This document shows, piece by piece, positions 1 to 5,356 of a stretch of DNA of 16,414 nucleotides. Under the pieces are notes generated by a model, which searched no databases, had not been told where the DNA came from, and saw nothing but the letters and a program-made list of their open reading frames with translations. Within the stretch, counting starts at the first letter, position 1, and each line of letters starts with the position of its first letter. Source of the DNA: Cellvibrionales bacterium UBA3090 (lineage in GTDB: Bacteria; Pseudomonadota; Gammaproteobacteria; Pseudomonadales; Porticoccaceae). The stretch covers positions 283 through 16,696 of the forward strand of contig DFBC01000074.1 of assembly GCA_002367235.1 (NCBI GenBank). Reading direction: 5' to 3'. A program made the translations under genes and the position numbers.

Positions 1-273
1 GAGCATGCCATCGTGGCCCATGGCAATACCATCGTCCACCGCAATGGTGTTGAACTCTTTTCCAACACCGCCAGCCTTGGCGATTTCTTCGGCAACTAGT
101 TGGCCCATGTCCTTGAGGTGTACGTGTCCCGGAACAAATTGGGTGAAGGAGTTGGCTATCGCGATAATAGGTTTGTTAAAGTCATCGTCTTTCATGCCAG
201 TGGCGCGCCAGAGTGCGCGGGCGCCTGCCATGTTTCGGCCTTTAGTGGTGGTGTGTGAGCGATATACTGGCAT
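1..273 (-). CDS. ilvD: Dihydroxyacid dehydratase, N-terminal part (runs off the left edge)
   Basis: IlvD dehydrates 2,3-dihydroxy-isovalerate and 2,3-dihydroxy-3-methylvalerate to the 2-keto acids that precede valine and isoleucine; it is a cytoplasmic iron-sulfur enzyme that also binds Mg2+. Only the first 91 codons are present. Reading the reverse complement from an ATG at 273 gives a protein starting MPVYRSHTTTKGRNMAGARA. It then carries the family blocks NSFTQFVPGHVHL (about residues 42-54) and KEFNTIAVDDGIAMGH (about 72-87), nearly identical to E. coli IlvD as I remember it. The VDDG aspartate is a metal ligand in the family. The Fe-S cysteines lie beyond the window. The start is supported by AGAAGG about 7 bases upstream and by matching the usual family N-terminus. 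It lies downstream of argA on the same strand, after a 108-bp gap, so it may have its own promoter. Confidence 0.96.
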   Translation of the reverse strand, partial: MPVYRSHTTTKGRNMAGARALWRATGMKDDDFNKPIIAIANSFTQFVPGHVHLKDMGQLVAEEIAKAGGVGKEFNTIAVDDGIAMGHDGML

Positions 274-381
274 GGTTAAAACCTTCTAGATTGTGTGTCT
301 ATTTAGAAATAAAGCAGGCTGCAAGGATACCAAATAGTAGCTAGGATAATTAGCGGCTATTTATGGTTGTTGCGATAAATA

Positions 382-1686
382 CTACAGATTTTTACGGTAA
401 ATCTGTGAGTTTCGCTGAAGGTTGTAGAGGGACTGCCGCTCTTCTGGCAGATCGTCCAATGTGGCGTCGACAAACCCGTGTTCTTTGAACCAGTGCCCCG
501 CTTGTATGGTGAGCACAAATAAATGTTTTATGCCTTGCTGGGCAGCTTGGCCTTCAATGTGCTCAAGCAGACGGCGTGCAATGCCCTGATTGAGAAAGTC
601 CGTGTGTGTGGCCACGCAGGCAAGCTCTGCCGCATTACCTGCGCTAAAGGGGTACAGCGCGGCACAGCCAATAAGCATGCCTTCAGCATGCAGCATGACG
701 GAAAAGCGGGAGATTTCAGTTTCTAGTAATTCCCGAGAGCGTTTGACAAGTACGCCTTGTTCTTCCAGCGGTGCAATGATGTCTAGCAAGCCGCCCACAT
801 CGTCAATAGTTGCCTGGCGAATCACCTCATGGCCGTTTTGTAGCACTAATGTGCCTCTGCCCTCTCGAGAAAATAACTCCCCAAGGAGGGCGCCATTGTC
901 GACGTAGCTAATAATGTGGCCGCGAGATACACCGTTTTCACAGGCTTGGTAACAAGCCATTAGGGCGTGTTGCAGGGTAACGTTGCTGGAAAGATCATCC
1001 AGGCGACGCGGCACTTCTTTCAGTGAAATCATTTTTAGAAGGTCGCCAGTGCTGTCTGAAACACCCTCCTGCGCACTGAATATAATCAGTTTTTCTGCAT
1101 TCAAGCTGACAGCTGCTTGAGTGGCGATGTCTTCATAGTTCAGGTTAAATGCTTCGCCTGTGGGTGAGTAGCCAATGGGGGAGAGCAAAACAATGGCGCC
1201 ATCATCCAGTTGCTTTTGAATACCCTTTTTGTCGACCCGCCGGACTTCCCCTGTGTGATGAAAGTCGATTCCCTCGCGAACGCCCAGAGGTTTTGCCGTA
1301 ATCATGTTGCCGCCGACTACTTGAATGCGGGCACCGTGCATTGGTGAGTTTGCCGCTCCAGTAGAAAGTTGGGCCTCAATATTAATCCGGGTGCTGCCTA
1401 CGGCGTCTTTTACGCAAGCCATGGTTGCACTGTCGGTAATCCGAATATTCTGATTAAACTGGGCTGGGATGGCACAGTTTTTAAGCCGCTCTTCTACTTG
1501 TTGACGAGCACCATGAACCAAGATCAGCTTAATACCCAGGCTATGTAAAAGGGCGATGTCGTGGACGATATTGGTAAAATTGGCATGCGCAACGGCCTCT
1601 CCGCCCAGAGCAAGGACAAAGGTTTTCCCCCGGTGAGTATTAATGTAGGGGGAGGTGTCTCGGAGGAACTTTACGTAGTCAGTCAC
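382..1686 (-). CDS. argA: Amino-acid N-acetyltransferase (N-acetylglutamate synthase)
   Basis: ArgA transfers acetyl from acetyl-CoA to glutamate, the first and usually arginine-inhibited step of arginine biosynthesis, in the cytoplasm. The 434-residue length is close to E. coli ArgA (443). Residues about 1-270 form the amino-acid-kinase-like domain: PYINTHRGKTFVLALGGEAV, then LLHSLGIKLILVHGARQQVE, and later LISLKE-type regulatory sequence. A linker with GALLGELFSREGRGT leads to a C-terminal GNAT acetyltransferase domain (about 285-434), with VKRSRE, CAALYPF, LACVATHTDFLNQGIARRLL (acetyl-CoA pyrophosphate loop) and HWFKEHGF. The start is GTG at 1686; an in-frame TGA lies three codons upstream, so no earlier start is possible. 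I see no strong Shine-Dalgarno sequence in front of it. argE ends 45 bases upstream on the same strand, so an argE-argA transcript is likely. An inverted repeat covers the 3' end of the gene. Confidence 0.96.
   Translation of the reverse strand: MTDYVKFLRDTSPYINTHRGKTFVLALGGEAVAHANFTNIVHDIALLHSLGIKLILVHGARQQVEERLKNCAIPAQFNQNIRITDSATMACVKDAVGSTRINIEAQLSTGAANSPMHGARIQVVGGNMITAKPLGVREGIDFHHTGEVRRVDKKGIQKQLDDGAIVLLSPIGYSPTGEAFNLNYEDIATQAAVSLNAEKLIIFSAQEGVSDSTGDLLKMISLKEVPRRLDDLSSNVTLQHALMACYQACENGVSRGHIISYVDNGALLGELFSREGRGTLVLQNGHEVIRQATIDDVGGLLDIIAPLEEQGVLVKRSRELLETEISRFSVMLHAEGMLIGCAALYPFSAGNAAELACVATHTDFLNQGIARRLLEHIEGQAAQQGIKHLFVLTIQAGHWFKEHGFVDATLDDLPEERQSLYNLQRNSQIYRKNL
384..406 (-). repeat. 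Inverted repeat at the 3' end of argA (possible RNA hairpin)
   Basis: ACAGATTT (384-391) and AAATCTGT (399-406) are perfect 8-bp inverted copies separated by 7 bases. They span the last codons of argA and touch its stop codon. The transcript could fold here and end or be protected, but no U-run follows in the argA direction, so a standard Rho-independent terminator is not supported. The sequence is AT-rich, and coding constraint could create it by chance. Confidence 0.35.
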
Positions 1687-1731
1687 AGCGCGTGGTCATC
1701 ACAGTAGGTACATGAATTTATTACAAAAACA

Positions 1732-2859
1732 TTATAAACAACAGCGACCAATAAGTTGAGTTAAAAAATCAATGGTTGGTCGAATGCGATCTAGCGCCAG
1801 ATACTCATCCGGTTGGTGTGCCTGGGCAACATTGCCAGGGCCTAGCACAATGACATCCATACCCAATTGGTGCAGGTAGGGAGCCTCGGTGGCAAAGGAA
1901 ACAGATCCGCAAGTGTGGTTGGTCAATGATTCGCAGAGCTCCACCATGGTTGAATCTGGGGCAGCGGCATAGGCGGGGACGTGGTAGTGATTGATGGAGA
2001 TCGAAACTTGGTCTTGTTGCTCCAAAGGGAGGATGCGGTCACTAATGGTTTTCTGTAATGCCGCCATATTCATCCCGGGCAATGGCCGAATTTCAAACCC
2101 CAGTTCGCATTGACCGCAGATTCGGTTGGGGTTGTTGCCGCCATGGATGCAGCCCAGATTCATGGTGGGATAGTCAACAGTGAAGAGAGGGTTGTGATGT
2201 TGGTCTCTTAATTCATTGCGGAGTGTCAGTAATTCTCCCAACACCTTGTGCATGGTTTCCATGGCGTTGATGCCCAGTGATGGGTCGCTAGAGTGCCCCG
2301 AGTGCCCCTCTATAACAAGTTTTTCAACCATGATGCCCTTGTGCATGCTGATAGGTTTCATGCCCGTGGGTTCACCAATTAAGGCATAGCGGGCCTTGGG
2401 CTTGCCTGCATCCGCAAGGGCTTGGGCACCCATCATGGAGGACTCTTCATCTGCTGTGGCCAGAAAAATCAGCGGCTGTTTTAGTGGTTGATCGAGAAAG
2501 GGTTTGGCCGCTTCAATGGCCAGTGGAAAAAACCCTTTCATATCGCAGGTACCCAGTCCGTAGAGGCGCTGGTCTTTTTCGATCAATTTAAAGGGGTTGT
2601 TATTCCACTGTTTTTCATCACAGGGAACCGTGTCGGTGTGCCCTGCCAGTACCAGCCCGCCGGGACCGCTTCCCAGAGTGGCGATTAGGTTGGCCTTTCT
2701 CGGATCGGCAAGGGGCATGATTTCGGTGTTAAATCCTAAATCATTTAACCAGCTGGCCAGTATTTCAATAACCTCGCGGTTGCCTTTGTCCAGAGCAGGG
2801 TTGACGCTGCTGATGGAATTGCTGGCAATAAGCTGTTGGAGCATGGGTATCAATTGCAT
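1732..2859 (-). CDS. argE: Acetylornithine deacetylase
   Basis: ArgE hydrolyses N2-acetylornithine to ornithine and acetate in the linear arginine pathway; it is a cytoplasmic M20-family enzyme that uses two metal ions. Chosen start: the ATG at 2859, giving 375 residues (MQLIPMLQQLIASNSISSVN), which matches the usual length of about 380 and the family N-terminus. The frame is open to a GTG at 2916, but those 19 extra residues are hydrophobic and not family-like. Visible M20 blocks are AGHTDTVP (metal His about residue 74), GLGTCDMKG (bridging Asp about 106), ATADEESSMMGA (catalytic and metal Glu about 138-139), GEPT, the dimerisation-domain sequence GHSGHSSDPSLGINAME, NRICGQCELGFEIRPLPGM, and the closing QAHQPDEYL with the last metal His. 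All catalytic elements are present. It lies directly upstream of argA. Having ArgE rather than ArgJ fits a pathway in which acetyl groups are not recycled. Confidence 0.96.
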   Translation of the reverse strand: MQLIPMLQQLIASNSISSVNPALDKGNREVIEILASWLNDLGFNTEIMPLADPRKANLIATLGSGPGGLVLAGHTDTVPCDEKQWNNNPFKLIEKDQRLYGLGTCDMKGFFPLAIEAAKPFLDQPLKQPLIFLATADEESSMMGAQALADAGKPKARYALIGEPTGMKPISMHKGIMVEKLVIEGHSGHSSDPSLGINAMETMHKVLGELLTLRNELRDQHHNPLFTVDYPTMNLGCIHGGNNPNRICGQCELGFEIRPLPGMNMAALQKTISDRILPLEQQDQVSISINHYHVPAYAAAPDSTMVELCESLTNHTCGSVSFATEAPYLHQLGMDVIVLGPGNVAQAHQPDEYLALDRIRPTIDFLTQLIGRCCL

Positions 2860-2928
2860 CTTTTGAGTGTACGGTTCGAGCAGAAAAAAGCAATTGAGGG
2901 GGAAAGACAAGAACACGTCAACCCCTAT

Positions 2929-2946
2929 CCTTCCTGCCAGGGAAGG
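2929..2946. repeat. Short inverted repeat between argE and the DUF6316-like gene
   Basis: CCTTCC (2929-2934) and GGAAGG (2941-2946) are perfect 6-bp inverted copies around a 6-base loop. They lie 19 bases downstream of the stop codon of the small gene at 2965-3201. A stem-loop here could close that transcript, but no U-run follows on the minus strand, so a classic terminator is not established. Confidence 0.3.
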
Positions 2947-2964
2947 GAAAACATCGAGTGCATA

Positions 2965-3201
2965 CTACTTAGTTGAAAAGGCTTTGGAGATAAACTGATT
3001 CGACAGGGCGCTAACAGGTGAACGCCCTTCAAGAATATCTTTGGCGTAGGCTTCGGCAGCTTTTTGAGCCTTTTCTTTAGACTCAAATGGTCCTATTGGT
3101 TTTTTCTCCTCGCGGATTTCGACATACCATTTGCCATTTATGCATTCAAAACGTTCTGACCGAAAATGTACGCTCTCCTTTTCTCCTTTTCTGACAGACA
3201 T
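2965..3201 (-). CDS. Small conserved hypothetical protein, DUF6316-like
   Basis: A 78-residue soluble, highly charged protein of unknown function. It contains RSERFECINGKWYVEIREEK (about residues 15-34) and then GPFESKEKAQKAAEAYAKDI, a pattern of two short strands and a helix. From memory this resembles small gammaproteobacterial proteins grouped as DUF6316, whose hallmark is RSERF...WYF..REG...GPF.S...A; I could not check the family. Start choice: the frame opens with a GTG at 3210, but a strong GGAGG (3211-3215 on the minus strand) lies directly against that GTG and 9 bases before the ATG at 3201. The ATG is therefore the real start. There is no signal peptide or membrane segment. It is divergent from the GspE-like ATPase gene, with about 255 bases between them, and ends 105 bases before argE. 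No role can be inferred from its neighbours. Confidence 0.8.
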   Translation of the reverse strand: MSVRKGEKESVHFRSERFECINGKWYVEIREEKKPIGPFESKEKAQKAAEAYAKDILEGRSPVSALSNQFISKAFSTK

Positions 3202-3276
3202 GATTGACACCCTCCACCTTAAAGCCGAATTGTGGCCTTACAATTTAATACTAGTCTATGTTTTCGCTATGAGTTG

Positions 3277-3342
3277 ACCCTTTGTCGGAAGTTTCTGAAT
3301 AAATTTCAGCCGCAGATCTTGTCCGGGCGCCAAAGGGTTTGG
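3277..3342. repeat. Inverted CCCTTTG/CAAAGGG motifs in the divergent intergenic region
   Basis: ACCCTTTG (3277-3284) is repeated in inverted orientation as CAAAGGGT (3331-3338), 46 bases away. The second copy sits inside the hyphenated palindrome CCAAA-GGG-TTTGG (3330-3342). A closely related palindrome, CAAA-CCC-TTTG, lies upstream of glnE at 5326-5336. A dimeric regulator could bind such sites, but this is inference from symmetry and position only. Confidence 0.3.
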
Positions 3343-3375
3343 TGTGTTTATCAAAAATATAGGTGAGGATGTTGG

Positions 3376-3404
3376 TTGGTCATTGTGGCTACTCTCGCTA
3401 CAAT
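3376..3404 (+). promoter_or_regulatory. Candidate sigma70 promoter for the GspE-like gene
   Basis: The -10 element TACAAT (3399-3404, five of six consensus positions) lies 17 bases after a weaker -35 element TTGGTC (3376-3381). Transcription would begin near 3411 and give a leader of about 46 bases before the ATG at 3457. The spacing is ideal and the position fits, but the -35 is poor. Confidence 0.4.
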
Positions 3405-3456
3405 CCAGAAGATACTTATTGTTAAAGTAGTCTATTGATCAGGCTTGGTGGTGATT

Positions 3457-5232
3457 ATGTCAGGGGAAGTAGTGGTAGAGCGTCAACTGGATTTGAGTAA
3501 TGTGCTCAATGATCTCGTGGCCGATGGCTTGTTGGCTAAAATGGATGCCAACAGCATTGCTGCTACTCAGCGTAATAGAGAGCAGGCCCTGTTGCATCCG
3601 TTTGCATATATCGCTGGTCAGCATCCCCAGAACCAGCGTGAGCCAGGCAAACAGCTGACGCTTGAAAGTTTAACCAACTGGCTGGCCCAAAAGGCCGACC
3701 TTGAAGTGGCCCACATTGATCCACTTAAAATTAATGTGACCGCTGTTACCGATGTGATGTCATTTCAGTTTGCTCGACGCCACCATATTCTTTGCATTGA
3801 TGCCGACGGTGACGAGCTGGTCATTGTAACGACGCAGCCCTTTATGACGTCCTGGCTCGCAGACCTTAAGCAGACGACCCGTAAGCCAATACGGCGAGTC
3901 GTGGCGAATCCTTTGGATGTCGCCAAGTACACGGTTGAATTTTATTCGTTGGCCAAGTCTGTCTTTGGGGCAAGGGGGCAGACGGGTGAAAACCGTTCCG
4001 GCGTGTCTAACTTTGAGCAACTCCTACAAATTGGTTCGCTTAAAGATCCGGATGCTCAAGATCAGCATATTATCAACATTGTGGATTGGCTGTTGCAGTA
4101 TGCTTTTGATCAGAGAGCCAGTGATATTCATCTCGAGCCAAGGCGCGAGAAGGGGAAAATCCGTTTTCGTATCGATGGCGTGTTGCACCAGGTCTACGAG
4201 TTGCCAGATCAGGTGATGACTGCGGTCACCAGCCGTCTGAAAATTTTGGGCCGGATGAATGTCGCAGAAAAGCGCAGACCTCAGGATGGCCGGGTGAAGA
4301 CGGTAACACCTGATGGCAATGAGGTTGAATTGCGGCTTTCTACCCTGCCCACCGCTTTTGGTGAAAAGCTGGTGATGCGTATTTTTGACCCAGACGTTTT
4401 GTTGCGCAGTTTTACTGACCTGGGGCTGGGTGGCGGCGACCTTAAGCACTGGGAATCGATGACTGCACGCCCACACGGTATTGTTCTGGTCACTGGCCCC
4501 ACTGGCTCGGGTAAGACGACAACGCTGTATTCCACCCTCAAACGGCTTGCGACAGAAGATGTGAATGTTAGTACGGTTGAGGATCCTATCGAGATGGTTG
4601 AGCCCAGTTTCAATCAGAGTCAGGTTCAACCAAAAATTGATTTCGACTTCGCGGCCGGTATCCGGACACTCATGCGCCAGGATCCCGACATAATTATGGT
4701 GGGTGAAATACGGGATTTGGAAACCGCCGACATGGCCATTCAGGCGGCACTTACCGGGCATTTGGTGTTGTCATCGCTCCACACCAACGATGCGCCAACC
4801 GCGATTACCCGCTTGCTCGATCTCGGCGTCCCTGCACACCTGATAAGAGTAACCCTGAACGGCGTTATGGCTCAGCGACTGATACGTACGCTCTGTCCAC
4901 ACTGTAAGGAGGCTGTTTCAGCGGTCAAGGATGAGTGGGAGTCGCTGGTGCGTCCCTGGAAGGTTAAGCCACCTGAAAAGCTATATCGGCCAGTAGGTTG
5001 CCTCGAGTGCCGAAATACGGGCTATCTGGGTCGGCAGGGAATCTACGAAATACTGCCGGTCAATGAATCCATAAAGCCCCTGATTAATGCCGATGCAGAT
5101 ATATCAGCGCTTCGCTTGCAAGCGATGAAAGAGGGCATGAGAACGTTGCGTCTCAGTGGCGCTCAGAAAGTGGGTGCCGGTTTAACCTCCGTTGAGGAAG
5201 TGATGAGGGTTGCGCCCGAGTCTGGAAAATAA
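3457..5232 (+). CDS. Stand-alone GspE/PulE/PilB-family assembly ATPase
   Basis: This belongs to the hexameric ATPases that power type II secretion or type IV pilus assembly at the inner face of the cytoplasmic membrane. Counting 591 residues from the ATG at 3457, residues about 1-170 form a divergent N-terminal domain of GspE_N/MshEN type. Next come RASDIHLEPR and RFRIDGVLHQVYELP, Walker A GPTGSGKT (about 347-354), the Asp box TVEDPIE, Walker B-region DPDIIMVGEIRD (about 409-420) and the His box LTGHLVLSSLHTNDA. A zinc tetracysteine motif follows, CPHC (480-483) and CLEC (515-518), then GYLGRQGIYEIL. All catalytic parts are intact. The frame stays open to TTG 3445, GTG 3448 and GTG 3451; the ATG is preferred, but ribosome-binding signals are weak for all. 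No gspD/F/G, pilC or prepilin gene is nearby, so I cannot assign it to GspE, PilB or MshE. Confidence 0.9.
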   Translation: MSGEVVVERQLDLSNVLNDLVADGLLAKMDANSIAATQRNREQALLHPFAYIAGQHPQNQREPGKQLTLESLTNWLAQKADLEVAHIDPLKINVTAVTDVMSFQFARRHHILCIDADGDELVIVTTQPFMTSWLADLKQTTRKPIRRVVANPLDVAKYTVEFYSLAKSVFGARGQTGENRSGVSNFEQLLQIGSLKDPDAQDQHIINIVDWLLQYAFDQRASDIHLEPRREKGKIRFRIDGVLHQVYELPDQVMTAVTSRLKILGRMNVAEKRRPQDGRVKTVTPDGNEVELRLSTLPTAFGEKLVMRIFDPDVLLRSFTDLGLGGGDLKHWESMTARPHGIVLVTGPTGSGKTTTLYSTLKRLATEDVNVSTVEDPIEMVEPSFNQSQVQPKIDFDFAAGIRTLMRQDPDIIMVGEIRDLETADMAIQAALTGHLVLSSLHTNDAPTAITRLLDLGVPAHLIRVTLNGVMAQRLIRTLCPHCKEAVSAVKDEWESLVRPWKVKPPEKLYRPVGCLECRNTGYLGRQGIYEILPVNESIKPLINADADISALRLQAMKEGMRTLRLSGAQKVGAGLTSVEEVMRVAPESGK

Positions 5233-5241
5233 CGACTGCAG

Positions 5242-5271
5242 GAAAGAATGCTTCCTTGGATGCATTCTTTC
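5242..5271 (+). terminator. Stem-loop after the GspE-like gene (terminator-like)
   Basis: GAAAGAATGC (5242-5251) and GCATTCTTTC (5262-5271) form a perfect 10-bp stem with a 10-base loop, starting 9 bases after the stop codon of the ATPase gene. Placement suggests transcript termination or 3'-end protection between this gene and glnE. The downstream arm is U-rich (UUCUUUCU), but no clean U-tract follows the stem, so efficient intrinsic termination is uncertain. Confidence 0.45.
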
Positions 5272-5325
5272 TGAGTAAACAGTGGGTCAATGACTGACAG
5301 GTAGCTCTGTTAGGTATTCTTGACT

Positions 5326-5336
5326 CAAACCCTTTG
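5326..5336. repeat. Hyphenated palindrome CAAA-CCC-TTTG upstream of glnE
   Basis: The 11-base palindrome ends 20 bases before the glnE ATG and just follows a TTGACT hexamer (5320-5325). The 12-mer CAAACCCTTTGG (5326-5337) also occurs, inverted, at 3330-3341 upstream of the GspE-like gene. It could be a regulator site or a small RNA hairpin in the glnE leader. A similar sequence inside argE shows that chance occurrence is possible. Confidence 0.25.
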
Positions 5337-5356
5337 GGTAGTATTGGAATGTTTTC

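Noticed and set aside
5..289. Plus-strand 94-codon open frame at the left edge
   Set aside because: The opposite strand encodes an unmistakable IlvD N-terminus over the same bases.
2860..2916. Longer argE start at GTG 2916 adding 19 hydrophobic residues that look like a signal peptide
   Set aside because: ArgE is cytoplasmic, and the ATG at 2859 gives the normal family N-terminus and length. The extension has no family similarity.
2897..2921. TTGACG on the minus strand (2916-2921) as -35 of an argE promoter
   Set aside because: No acceptable -10 hexamer is found 16-18 bases downstream. argE must have a promoter or read-through source, but I cannot point to it.
3202..3210. GTG at 3210 as start of the small DUF6316-like gene
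   Set aside because: The GGAGG ribosome-binding site directly abuts this GTG, leaving no spacing, whereas it is 9 bases from the ATG at 3201.
4024..4761. A 245-codon open frame antisense to the GspE-like ATPase gene
   Set aside because: It lies entirely within a strongly supported gene in the opposite frame. Its protein shows no recognisable motif, and its composition (many His, Gln and Asn) is typical of a shadow frame.
5320..5347. TTGACT (5320-5325) and TATTGG (5342-5347) as a glnE promoter
   Set aside because: The -10 matches only three of six positions, and the transcript would start almost at the ATG.
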